Origin: Murimonas intestini
Lineage (GTDB): Bacteria > Bacillota > Clostridia > Lachnospirales > Lachnospiraceae
Assembly (NCBI RefSeq): GCF_024622195.1
Contig: NZ_JANKBI010000010.1
Span: 127,746-191,745, forward strand
Direction of reading: 5' to 3'
DNA: 64,000 nucleotides
Part shown: positions 33,661-42,041 of the stretch, one piece after another
Position numbering within the stretch: position 1 is the first letter of the stretch
How the letters are laid out: each line of letters begins with the position of its first letter
Notes under the pieces: model-generated
What the model saw: the letters and a program-made list of their open reading frames with translations, nothing else
What the model was told of the DNA's origin: nothing
Databases searched by the model: none
Program-made: the position numbers and the translations under genes

Positions 33661-34608
33661 TTACTTTCCTCTAAGCTCATCTGCTAAGTTGCTTAACTTT
33701 CTCAATCTATGATTCACACCTGATTTTCCTACCTGTGGTGTCAGCATCATACCTAGCTCTTTTAAGGTGGCTTCGGGCTGCTCCAGCCGCAGCCTTGCAA
33801 CATCCTCAAGGCCTTCGGACAAAGAATCAAACCCAATCGTAGACTGTATATATTGAATATCCTCGATCTGCTTAACCGCCGCATTTACCGTCTTATTGAT
33901 ATTGGCCGTCTCACAGTTCACCTGGCGGTTCACGCTGTTGCGCATTTCCTTCAGGATACGGACATTCTCCAGATTCATCAGAGCCACATGTGCTTCCATC
34001 ACATTCAGGATTTCCACGATCTGGGCTCCCTCTTTGATATATACAACATAGTACTTCTTTCTCTGCACTATCTTTGCATCAATATCAAAGGTATTAATGA
34101 TTGCCTGCAGCTGTTCTGCTTTATATACTGACATACAGACGATCTCAAAATGATAGAACTTTTCAGGTGCGCTGATTGATCCGGCTGCCAGAAACGCTCC
34201 TCTTATAAATGCCCTTCTGCAGCAGGCATTCTGCACTACCACGTTACTTACGGCAGAAAAGTCCTCACCGATCTCCATATCTTTCCCTATCAGCTTCGCT
34301 GCCTGCAGTACACGCATAGTATCCTCATGGCTTTTAATAAGGACCATGTATGTACGGCTTTTCTTCTGGCTGACATGCTGCTTAATCGAGACCTCAGTAC
34401 ATATATTAAATGTTTTTTTCAATAATGTAAAGTACTTTCTTGAAACTGCCACATTTTCTGTCTGGATTTTCAGGCAGTATCTGTCTTTCGCAGAAATAGT
34501 GATCCCTCCGCACATGCTTATGATAGCTGCTATCTCGGCTATCTGGCAGTGCCTTGCTGTGGACAGCTGCCTGGACAGTTCTTCTTTTACCTCGCTTGAA
34601 AAGGACAT
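33661..34608 (-). CDS. whiA: WhiA, DNA-binding protein
   Basis: 315 residues, normal length. Starts MSFSSEVKEELSRQ as in most WhiA proteins; has a LAGLIDADG-like N-terminal part (ACCRRAFIRGAFLAAGSI; EIVCMSVYKAEQLQ) and a C-terminal helix-turn-helix (LTPQVGKSGVNHRLRKL). WhiA affects cell division and chromosome segregation in Firmicutes and sporulation in Streptomyces. It is 10 bases downstream of rapZ; the yvcK gene that usually lies between them is not here. Confidence 0.95.
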   Translation of the reverse strand: MSFSSEVKEELSRQLSTARHCQIAEIAAIISMCGGITISAKDRYCLKIQTENVAVSRKYFTLLKKTFNICTEVSIKQHVSQKKSRTYMVLIKSHEDTMRVLQAAKLIGKDMEIGEDFSAVSNVVVQNACCRRAFIRGAFLAAGSISAPEKFYHFEIVCMSVYKAEQLQAIINTFDIDAKIVQRKKYYVVYIKEGAQIVEILNVMEAHVALMNLENVRILKEMRNSVNRQVNCETANINKTVNAAVKQIEDIQYIQSTIGFDSLSEGLEDVARLRLEQPEATLKELGMMLTPQVGKSGVNHRLRKLSNLADELRGK

Positions 34609-34618
34609 ATGCCACCTC

Positions 34619-35476
34619 TCATCTGCTTATATCTCTGTGCTCAATCTTGACCCCGTATTCCTTCTGTCCATTCAGACATTCATAGAGCTTGTTCGCCAGA
34701 GTCACTGAACGGTGCTTACCGCCTGTACAGCCTATACTAATCACCAGCTGGTTCTTTCCCTCCAGCACATAGTTGGGTATCAAAAACTCTACCATATCAG
34801 TCAGCTTACTTAAGAATGTCTTTGTAAGGTCAAAACCCATCACATAGTCCTGAACTTCCCTGTCATTTCCCGTTTTACTGCGCAGAGCATCGATATAAAA
34901 CGGGTTGGGCAGGAATCTCACATCAAATACTAAATCAGAATCACTTGGAATCCCATACTTAAATCCGAAAGAAAGGACAGTAATCACAAGATTCTTAAAC
35001 TCTTCATTTTTTACAAATATCTTATCCAGCTCCACATTCAGTTCTCTTGTGAGCAGCTGGCTTGTATCAATAATATAATCTGCATGCTTTTTCAGAAAGG
35101 CAAGCTTCTTCCTTTCCTGGGCGATTCCCTGGTCCACCCTGCCCGCCTTGGCCAGCGGGTGGCTCCTCCTTGTCTCCTTGTACCTCTTAACCAGCACCTC
35201 ATCTGAGGCATCCAGAAACAGGATCTCATGCTTGATCCCTGTCAAAGTCATCTTCTCCAGGATTTTTTCCATCTCGCTTAAAGCAACGCCGCTTCTGATA
35301 TCTACACCCATGGCAGCTTTTTCAATCTCGTTCCCCGGAGTGCATGCCAGATGGGCAAATTTCTCCAGAAGAGGAATCGGAAGATTGTCTACGCAAAAAT
35401 AGCCCATATCTTCCAGCATCTTCAGCGTTGTACTTTTCCCTGCTCCTGACATACCTGTCACAATGACAAATCTCAT
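34619..35476 (-). CDS. rapZ: RapZ, nucleotide-binding RNase adapter family
   Basis: 285 residues. Walker A GMSGAGKST (8-16), Walker B-like region LFLDASDEVLVKRYKETRRSHPL, and the conserved C-terminal block SFGFKYGIPSDSDLVFDVRFLPNP and IGCTGGKHRSVTLA (read piecewise). In E. coli RapZ steers RNase E to the GlmZ sRNA; in Firmicutes the role (YvcJ) is less clear. The start overlaps the murB stop by four bases (ATGA), so it is coupled to murB. Confidence 0.95.
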   Translation of the reverse strand: MRFVIVTGMSGAGKSTTLKMLEDMGYFCVDNLPIPLLEKFAHLACTPGNEIEKAAMGVDIRSGVALSEMEKILEKMTLTGIKHEILFLDASDEVLVKRYKETRRSHPLAKAGRVDQGIAQERKKLAFLKKHADYIIDTSQLLTRELNVELDKIFVKNEEFKNLVITVLSFGFKYGIPSDSDLVFDVRFLPNPFYIDALRSKTGNDREVQDYVMGFDLTKTFLSKLTDMVEFLIPNYVLEGKNQLVISIGCTGGKHRSVTLANKLYECLNGQKEYGVKIEHRDISR

Positions 35477-36387
35477 TTGAATTCTCCCAACATCTTCACT
35501 TCCGGCTCAAGCGTAATCCCCGAGTGCTCCCTGACTCTGCGGACCACCTCCGCCATAAGCTCTCTGACATCTGAAGCCGCAGCATCTCCTCTGTTTATCA
35601 CAAAACCGCAGTGCTTTTCAGACACCTGCGCATCTCCCACTGAAAATCCGGCAAGTCCAGCTTCCATAATAAGCTTTCCGGCAAAATTTCCTTCGGGCCT
35701 CTTAAAAGTACTGCCCGCACTGGCAAATTCCAGGGGCTGTTTTGAAACTCTTTTTTCCTTCAGTTCATCCATCCTCTGACGGATCTTCAATTTATCTCCG
35801 GGCGCCAGGGCTATCACAGCCTCCAGTGCAATATAATTTTTCTTTGCCACAGCGCTGGTCCTGTATCCTAAGTCCAGCTCATCCCTGCCGAGAACAATAA
35901 CTTCTCCCTCCTGGCTCAGGACTGTGACTTCCTCCAGGACATCTTTCATCTCACCGCCATAGGCTCCTGCATTCATCACGACTGCCCCTCCCAGAGTACC
36001 CGGGATGCCCGCCGCAAATTCAAAACCTGTAAGCCCGTATTCCAAAGCTTTCGCTGCTATCCTGGACAAAAGGGCTCCCGATCTGGCCCTGATCATATTT
36101 TCCTCCAATGTGATATCGCTGAAATTCTTCAGCAGCTGGATGACCGTTCCCCGGTATCCTTTATCTCCAACCAGAAGATTACTTCCATTTCCAAGGATGT
36201 AGTATTCCTCACCGCCTGCCCTGCAGGCACTGATCACCTGCATAAGCTCCTCTCTGCTGTGTGGTATGATATAATAATCAGCAGGTCCGCCGATCCTGAA
36301 CGTTGTATGTTTTTTCATCGGTTCATCGATATATGCGTTGTCACTTCCTACTATACTGCAGAACTGATTCCATAAATCCTGATTCAC
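35473..36387 (-). CDS. murB: UDP-N-acetylenolpyruvoylglucosamine reductase
   Basis: 304 residues. MurB reduces UDP-GlcNAc-enolpyruvate to UDP-MurNAc with NADPH and FAD in peptidoglycan synthesis. The FAD domain shows YILGNGSNLLV and GIPGTLGGAVVMNAGAYG, the Tyr in LGYRTSA, and the catalytic Ser in SAGSTFKRP; the C-terminal Glu lies in SGITLEPEVKMLG. Length and lack of the extra loop fit the type II enzymes of Firmicutes. It starts the murB-rapZ-whiA-crh operon, with a good promoter upstream. Confidence 0.96.
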   Translation of the reverse strand: MNQDLWNQFCSIVGSDNAYIDEPMKKHTTFRIGGPADYYIIPHSREELMQVISACRAGGEEYYILGNGSNLLVGDKGYRGTVIQLLKNFSDITLEENMIRARSGALLSRIAAKALEYGLTGFEFAAGIPGTLGGAVVMNAGAYGGEMKDVLEEVTVLSQEGEVIVLGRDELDLGYRTSAVAKKNYIALEAVIALAPGDKLKIRQRMDELKEKRVSKQPLEFASAGSTFKRPEGNFAGKLIMEAGLAGFSVGDAQVSEKHCGFVINRGDAAASDVRELMAEVVRRVREHSGITLEPEVKMLGEFK

Positions 36388-36464
36388 TGACTTTCCCCAA
36401 TCTAAATTATTTTAAAGACTGCTAAAAACACAGCCCTTCTTTTTCTTAAAGATATGCCTTATTA

Positions 36465-36493
36465 ATAATACAATAGAAGTCTTTTTTATTCAA
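36465..36493 (-). promoter_or_regulatory. Promoter of the murB operon
   Basis: On the minus strand TTGAAT (36493-36488), 17-base spacer, TATTAT (36470-36465), about 80 bases before the murB start. Confidence 0.65.
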
Positions 36494-36510
36494 GCATCTT
36501 TTTTGCCAGT

Positions 36511-36576
36511 GGCAATACTGCCGTAACAGTTCAGACGGCTGCTGAATGGCAGACGGCTGAACTGTTACATATTGCC
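36511..36576. repeat. Dispersed hairpin element, copy 3 (GTAACAGTTCAG type)
   Basis: Inner perfect 12-bp arms GTAACAGTTCAG (36523-36534) and CTGAACTGTTAC (36557-36568), 22-base loop with ACGGCT repeated at each side. Outer arms GGCAATA (36511-36517) and TATTGCC (36570-36576) extend the hairpin. It lies just upstream of the murB promoter and after the acyltransferase gene, for which it may help termination. Confidence 0.7.
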
Positions 36577-36579
36577 TGT

Positions 36580-37671
36580 TCACCGTTGCTGTTTATGGCT
36601 CTGCTTTAAAGCAATGCCGGGAATATTCACTAATTTATGGCATAAGTATGCTGGTATCAGCGTACTTGCAAATACAAGAGGCACAATCACAAAATACCAG
36701 CCCAGCTTATCAGGTATAAACGCCACCTTCTGGTTGAACTGCTTATAGATGATCTGGTCAGCTATCCATGACAGCAGATATATGCTCAGTGAGCAGGCGC
36801 TGACAACAAAAAATATCTTCTTTACCAGCCAGTTATGTATCTCTATCCGATAGAGCATCAAAAATACCAGGACAGCTATCCCCACTGTGGGAAGCGCTCC
36901 ATATCCCGAGGGAAAATTCCAGTTGAATTTATTCTTATCAGTTACTGTCATAAAGCTGACAGCTGCCTGTCCAAAAGAGAGGGCCGCAATTCCCAGGGCA
37001 CACTTCCACTTGGCCGGCTTTAACCTGAATTCAGCCAGATAGCAGCCGATAAAGTAATATGTAAATGGATAGAGTCTCGGCCACCATGCAGGAAGATATG
37101 AATGCTCATAATTAATGATCCCCGGAAGCGCTGTGATGAACAGCATAGAAAGTAAAAGTATCTGCTTATGCTTTTTAGGTACTTCCGGCCCTCCGTAAGC
37201 CTTATTCAGAAACGGTATCAGCAGGAAAAGCCCTGTATACATAGAGACATACCAGGAATACGGCGCTGCCGAGAAATCCAGGATAGAATAGATCCATCCC
37301 GCAAAATCCAGTTCCTTGTCCTGGCAGACTGTTTTAAACAGATTACACAGGATGCAAGCCATCAGATATTCTCCCAGGATTCTGAATATCTTCATATAAT
37401 ATGCCTTATCCGGTTTTTTCCTGTTCATCAGGAAACCCGACAATATTAAAAACAGAGGCACACATGAGTAGAACAGCCACCTCATGGCTGTCATCAGAAA
37501 CATGTTTACGCCTTCCAGCTCCTGGCTGTAATACCCATTATTATAGAAAAAATGCACAGATACAACAAAAAAAACTGCCGCGCTTCTGACAATGTCAAGG
37601 CCCGCGCTCCTGCCTGCATCTTTGCTTTTCACTCTGCCTTTTGTTCCGTTCTTTTGTTCACTCATGATCAT
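36580..37671 (-). CDS. Acyltransferase-3 family membrane protein (OafA/WecH-like)
   Basis: 363 residues with about ten membrane helices. It begins with a basic cytoplasmic tail and then GLDIVRSAAVFFVVSVHFFY, the family's first helix with the catalytic His (SVHFF); the second motif is PLFLILSGFLM. Members transfer acetyl or succinyl groups to sugars of surface polymers. The start codon overlaps the stop of the aminotransferase gene by four bases (ATGA). The acceptor is unknown; the GtrA-YfhO fusion encoded nearby also points to envelope glycans. Confidence 0.85.
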   Translation of the reverse strand: MIMSEQKNGTKGRVKSKDAGRSAGLDIVRSAAVFFVVSVHFFYNNGYYSQELEGVNMFLMTAMRWLFYSCVPLFLILSGFLMNRKKPDKAYYMKIFRILGEYLMACILCNLFKTVCQDKELDFAGWIYSILDFSAAPYSWYVSMYTGLFLLIPFLNKAYGGPEVPKKHKQILLLSMLFITALPGIINYEHSYLPAWWPRLYPFTYYFIGCYLAEFRLKPAKWKCALGIAALSFGQAAVSFMTVTDKNKFNWNFPSGYGALPTVGIAVLVFLMLYRIEIHNWLVKKIFFVVSACSLSIYLLSWIADQIIYKQFNQKVAFIPDKLGWYFVIVPLVFASTLIPAYLCHKLVNIPGIALKQSHKQQR

Positions 37672-38849
37672 CTGCTCCCCTTATCCAGTATACCGCTCTC
37701 TCTGACAGCCTGTACGGCCTTTTCCATCTCCTCAGCAGGCAGCACAAGCGCAAACCTGACATATCCCTCGCCCAGGCTTCCAAAGCTGCTTCCCGGCACG
37801 CAGATGACTCCTGAACGCTCCATCAGTTCCAGAGTAAATTTTTCGGAATTCTCATAACCTTCCGGCAGCGGCGCCCACACAAACATTGTACCCTGGCTGT
37901 CCGGAACTTCCCAGCCAATATCCCTCAGGCCCCGGCAGAGTGCATGGTTCCTTTTCTCATACTCCTCCCGCTGCATCCTGACAGCATCCTTCGGCCCTCT
38001 GAGGGCTGCAATGGCGGCATACTGCACTGGCAGAAAGACCCCGTAGTCAAACTGGGTGCGCAGATCCCTGAATGTCCTGACGATCTCCTTATTGCCCACC
38101 ACGAAAGAGATCCTGGCGCCTGTCAGATTATACGATTTAGAGAGTGAGTAGAATTCTACCCCCACCTCCTTGGCCCCTTCATGTGCCAAAAAAGAGCCGC
38201 CGGTTCTGCCGCCGTACACAATATCAGAATATGCGTTATCATGCAGGATCACAATCTCATATTCCCTGGCAAATGATATCAGCTCTTTATAGAAGCTGTC
38301 CGGCGCTGTCACACACACAGGATTCAGCGGATAGGAGACTATCATAAACTTAGCAGCCCTGGCCGTCTCCTCAGGTATTTCTGACAGCCTGGGCAGATAA
38401 CCATTCTCCCTGTAAAGGGGATACGGCACCGTTTTGGCCCCGCACAGCAGAGGACCGGCAGAAAATATGGGATATCCCGGATCCGGTACAAGGACAATAT
38501 CTCCCGGATCACACAGCGCCCAGGCAAAATGGGCCATTCCCTCCTGGGAGCCGTTGACAGACATGATTTCTTCTCTGTCCAGGCTCACGCCAAAGCGCTC
38601 CATATAAAAATCTGATACTGCATCCAGAAGCTCCCTTTTATCTTTCAGGGCGTATTTATAATTTTCAGGGTCTGAGGACGCCTTTGTAAGGGCCTCCATC
38701 ACATGGGGCGCAGGTTTAAAATCAGGCGTCCCCACAGAAAGATTGTATATTTTCATTCCTTTATTCAGGAGTTCCTCTTTCCTTTCATTCAATACCGCAA
38801 AAATGCCGGCCTGAAACATTTGTGTTTTCTCTGAAAACTTAATCTGCAT
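37668..38849 (-). CDS. PLP-dependent class I/II aminotransferase (AspC/DapL-like)
   Basis: 393 residues. PLP enzyme of fold type I: LSVGTPDFKPAPHVMEA at the N-terminus, NGSQEGMAHFAW (phosphate-binding region), ILHDNAYSDIVY (Asp and Tyr) and the Lys in YSLSKSYNLTGARISF that forms the Schiff base. The Arg near the end (GYVRFALV) binds the substrate carboxylate. The closest group by motif appears to be the aspartate/alanine/LL-diaminopimelate aminotransferases of Clostridia; the exact substrate cannot be told. It is co-transcribed with the acyltransferase gene. Confidence 0.88.
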   Translation of the reverse strand: MQIKFSEKTQMFQAGIFAVLNERKEELLNKGMKIYNLSVGTPDFKPAPHVMEALTKASSDPENYKYALKDKRELLDAVSDFYMERFGVSLDREEIMSVNGSQEGMAHFAWALCDPGDIVLVPDPGYPIFSAGPLLCGAKTVPYPLYRENGYLPRLSEIPEETARAAKFMIVSYPLNPVCVTAPDSFYKELISFAREYEIVILHDNAYSDIVYGGRTGGSFLAHEGAKEVGVEFYSLSKSYNLTGARISFVVGNKEIVRTFRDLRTQFDYGVFLPVQYAAIAALRGPKDAVRMQREEYEKRNHALCRGLRDIGWEVPDSQGTMFVWAPLPEGYENSEKFTLELMERSGVICVPGSSFGSLGEGYVRFALVLPAEEMEKAVQAVRESGILDKGSR

Positions 38850-38884
38850 TGTTCTTTCCTTTCCAGACAGGTCCTGCCTGATTC

Positions 38885-38909
38885 GTTACTGTTCACTCCG
38901 ACCAGTAAC
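38885..38909. repeat. Dispersed hairpin element, copy 4
   Basis: GTTACTG (38885-38891) and CAGTAAC (38903-38909), extended to 10-bp arms with one mismatch. The bases after it, CCTGATT, match those after the copy at 2089 (TCTGATT). A G+C-rich hairpin, TGCTGCC/GGCAGCA with GGGG/CCCC (38934-38961), follows and may act as terminator for the GtrA-YfhO gene. Confidence 0.65.
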
Positions 38910-39033
38910 CCTGATTCTGCCTTTTACAGCCGAGGGGATGCTGCCTTCCCGGCAGCACCCCCTTATATTCCCATGCCCGGACAGTCCGGCAGTCAGCCGG
39001 CACTGCCGTCGGGGCAGCAGGTTCATCTCTTTT

Positions 39034-41979
39034 CTAATCAGCCGTTTCTGCGTGCAAGCTGTTTCTACGGGCAAGCTTTCTTTCCAGTATTCCACTGGCC
39101 ATATAAAGAGCTACGCACAGGAACGTGAGGATACTTCCCTCCCACAGCCCTGGAGCTGTATATTCCATAGAAATCGTGTGGACTCCGGCATCCAGATCTA
39201 CACCCATGAGAGCTTCACCTACACGGTAAGCCTCCGTTCTATGTCCGTCAACAAGTATCTTCCAGCCTGTGTCATATGGGATCGTAAGCATAAGCGTCCC
39301 CGCCTTCTTCACATCCACAGTGCCTTTTACGCTGCCGTCAGATATCTGCGTATCCTCCAGCTGGCTCTCTGCAAGAGCGCTGCGCACATTTTCATAGGCG
39401 TCATTGTCACAGTAATAGAGCCTTGCTTCTACAGGCCCCTTCTGGCTTTCCTTCAGCGTACAGGTGATGGTTGCCATCTCCTCAGTGTCATAACATCCCA
39501 GATCATAGAGATGATCATTATATGTCTCATATTTTTTATCATATTCCGGAGTGACTACCTGCAGCTTCTCTATCTTGGTGCCCAGATCAATATAGACCTG
39601 TTTTCCCGCCGGAAGAGTCACATTATAGCTTTTGCCGTCCTCCATCTTGATAGTACTTATCTCTGTGTAGATAGGGCCGTTCCCTGTAGCCAGAAAAACA
39701 AACTGGTTCTGTACATTCAGGGGCTCCTCCTGATCTATATCCCAATTCCTGATATTGGAGTTGACCATAAAGCCTATAGATAAAGCATTTGTATTTTCAT
39801 ACAGGGCCAGCGGATCTTCAAAATCGATCTGAGGCATCTGGTAGAGTGTCTGTCCGTTTGTCTTAGACACCACGTATTTCACTCCAAAGACATCATTCAT
39901 CAGCTTAGTAAAGCCGTTATATCCGTTTTTATTCGTCCTTGCCTCAATGCCCAGGGCATCGCAGAAGTTTGTAGTGGCTTCCGGCATCGTAGAGGAAAAC
40001 AGAACCACCCCATTTGCCCCAAGGAACATATTCTCATTGCGCATCCTTGTGCTGTCAATCTCACTCCTGAAGAAGGTATCATCACCTTTCCTGGCCATGA
40101 GCTTTTCATATGCCTTCTGCTCATTCAGGTAGGTGCTTCTGCCCACAGTTCCATTGCAGCAGACACCGTAGATCCCATAAGCAGCCATCTCTGCCACAGT
40201 CACGCCCAGTATGACATTGCGGAATAATTTTTTCTTATTCCTCACCAGTCTGTATACAAGCAGAAGGACCATGTAGACCACTATCAGTATGCCTGTAATG
40301 ATGTAGGCATATGTCTTCTGTTCCCCGTAACCAGTCAGGCCGCAGAATGCCGTAAAGCCTAATGGGACCAGGCAGGAAAACACGATTTTCACCGGATGCA
40401 GCTCCCTGACATCTGAGAGAGTGTCAAACCCGATCGAAAGCAGCATGATGATATACAGGAAAGCAAACCTGTTGGGCAGCCCGTTCTGGGTATGGAAACC
40501 ATGCCAGATAAAGTTGAGCACATTTAAATCAAAGCTCAGATATAAAAATGCACAGAGCAGGCCCTTTGCTATCCTCTCACGCTTAGTCCTCTTATTATCC
40601 AGCAGATAGAGAACCATGAAGATCAGCGTCAGCGTTCCGCAGAAAGCATTCAGCCCCTCCTGTGTATCCGCGATATTGATAGGCTCCACAAACGCAAACT
40701 GTCCTGTCATCTGAGAGAGGCCGCCTGCATAAAACTTTATTGTGGACGGAAAATTATTCCCCACCACGGATTCTGTAGTCCCAAGTCCCAGATAAGCAGG
40801 CAGCAGCACGATCGCAGCCATGCCTCCTGCAAGAAGAGCGTACCAGCCGAAGGTCAGACAGGATCTGAATATCCTTTTCACTCCCGCTTCTTTTGCGCTT
40901 ACCCACTGTACAAGGAAGTAGAGGCAGGAGAACAGGCACAGCATGAACCCAATATAATAATTGCAGAACAGCCCGTAGAAAAGGGCAAGGCAAAACAGTC
41001 TCCCGCTCTTTCCTTTCACAATGCGCTCTATTCCCATCATAATGAGGGGAACCATTGCAATACTGTCCAGCCACATCAGATTAAAATAATATCCGATCAT
41101 GAAGCTTGACAGTGCAAACATAGTACCGAACATTACCGGCAGATAATTTTTCCCTCTGTTCCTCACAGACAGATACCAGGAGAAAATACCGCCGCAGGCT
41201 CCGATCTTCAGCACGATAAAAAGAGCCATCACATCCATCATATTTTCCTTAGGGAAAAGCGTAATCAGGAAATTGAAGGGACTTGCCAGGTAATAGGCAT
41301 ATGTCGCCCAGAAATTATATCCAAGGCCGCCTCCAAAAGAATACAGCAACGACTCACTGTTGGCCAGCTTGTCGTGGAAGTCTGTAAAAAACGGCAGGTA
41401 CTGGTGCAGGGAGTCTATGATCAGGACTCCATGATCCCCCAGCGGGAACACCCTGTTGACCATGAATGCGATAACCATAACGACTGCAGGTATGGAAAAT
41501 CCCCAAATACAGCAGCGCTTTGTCACACGCCTTCTTCTGCTCTCCTGGGCCGATATCTCCGTCACCAGATCTTTTTCTTTGAATATGTACATTTTGCTGA
41601 AAATATAGTTGAGCACGAGAACAACCACCTGGATCACCAGCTTGGCCACCATGTCATGAATGCCCCATACACAGCTGAGCAATATGACACCGAATACTTC
41701 GATGAACATGGTGCTGAGCCTCATACCGATAAACTGCGCACATTCCTTCGCCAGTTCCTTAAAACCATGTGTCCTGCTCTCAAATACAAAAAGCTTGTTC
41801 ACCACATAGGCAAAAATGATGGACAGTCCGATAGCCATGAAATTTGCAATCGTAATGTCAATTCCCGCGACATAACGCAGGCTCGCGTATGCCCCCAGGT
41901 TTACAAGAGTCGTGCATCCTCCGAAAAAGATATATCTGAACGCCCTTGTCTGATACAGTTTCTTTATAAATTCAATCAT
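39034..41979 (-). CDS. GtrA-YfhO fusion: membrane protein for surface-glycan modification
   Basis: 981 residues from ATG 41979; a TTG at 42000 would leave only about six bases of leader after the promoter at 42013. Residues about 1-135 form a GtrA domain with four membrane helices (FRYIFFGGCTTLVNLG; SIIFAYVVNKLFVFES), a proposed flippase for undecaprenyl-linked sugars. From about 165 on it is a YfhO-type GT-C protein (FTDFHDKLANSESLLYSFGGG with the family's DxH-like loop, about 12 further helices, an extracellular C-terminal domain and a last helix near 955). YfhO adds sugars to lipoteichoic acid in B. subtilis. The fusion joins flipping and transfer in one chain. Confidence 0.85.
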   Translation of the reverse strand: MIEFIKKLYQTRAFRYIFFGGCTTLVNLGAYASLRYVAGIDITIANFMAIGLSIIFAYVVNKLFVFESRTHGFKELAKECAQFIGMRLSTMFIEVFGVILLSCVWGIHDMVAKLVIQVVVLVLNYIFSKMYIFKEKDLVTEISAQESRRRRVTKRCCIWGFSIPAVVMVIAFMVNRVFPLGDHGVLIIDSLHQYLPFFTDFHDKLANSESLLYSFGGGLGYNFWATYAYYLASPFNFLITLFPKENMMDVMALFIVLKIGACGGIFSWYLSVRNRGKNYLPVMFGTMFALSSFMIGYYFNLMWLDSIAMVPLIMMGIERIVKGKSGRLFCLALFYGLFCNYYIGFMLCLFSCLYFLVQWVSAKEAGVKRIFRSCLTFGWYALLAGGMAAIVLLPAYLGLGTTESVVGNNFPSTIKFYAGGLSQMTGQFAFVEPINIADTQEGLNAFCGTLTLIFMVLYLLDNKRTKRERIAKGLLCAFLYLSFDLNVLNFIWHGFHTQNGLPNRFAFLYIIMLLSIGFDTLSDVRELHPVKIVFSCLVPLGFTAFCGLTGYGEQKTYAYIITGILIVVYMVLLLVYRLVRNKKKLFRNVILGVTVAEMAAYGIYGVCCNGTVGRSTYLNEQKAYEKLMARKGDDTFFRSEIDSTRMRNENMFLGANGVVLFSSTMPEATTNFCDALGIEARTNKNGYNGFTKLMNDVFGVKYVVSKTNGQTLYQMPQIDFEDPLALYENTNALSIGFMVNSNIRNWDIDQEEPLNVQNQFVFLATGNGPIYTEISTIKMEDGKSYNVTLPAGKQVYIDLGTKIEKLQVVTPEYDKKYETYNDHLYDLGCYDTEEMATITCTLKESQKGPVEARLYYCDNDAYENVRSALAESQLEDTQISDGSVKGTVDVKKAGTLMLTIPYDTGWKILVDGHRTEAYRVGEALMGVDLDAGVHTISMEYTAPGLWEGSILTFLCVALYMASGILERKLARRNSLHAETAD

Positions 41980-42012
41980 ACTCCTCATCCTAATCTTCAA
42001 TTAATCCACAAT

Positions 42013-42041
42013 AGTATACCTTTCTTTTTTGCATAAATCAA
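42013..42041 (-). promoter_or_regulatory. Promoter of the GtrA-YfhO gene
   Basis: On the minus strand TTGATT (42041-42036), 17-base spacer, TATACT (42018-42013). The -35 begins at the end of addA. The predicted start of transcription near 42006 excludes the TTG codon at 42000 as a useful start. Confidence 0.7.

Noticed and set aside
38938..39783. 281-residue frame on the + strand
   Set aside because: It lies opposite the GtrA-YfhO gene, whose frame has clear domain motifs; the + frame has a Cys/His/Ser-rich composition typical of antisense translation and no ribosome site.
42000..42000. TTG start for the GtrA-YfhO gene
   Set aside because: The promoter at 42013-42041 predicts a transcript start near 42006, leaving no room for a ribosome site.
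41374..42036. 220-residue frame on the + strand
   Set aside because: Antisense to the GtrA part; it would also cross the promoter at 42013. His-rich composition without motifs.
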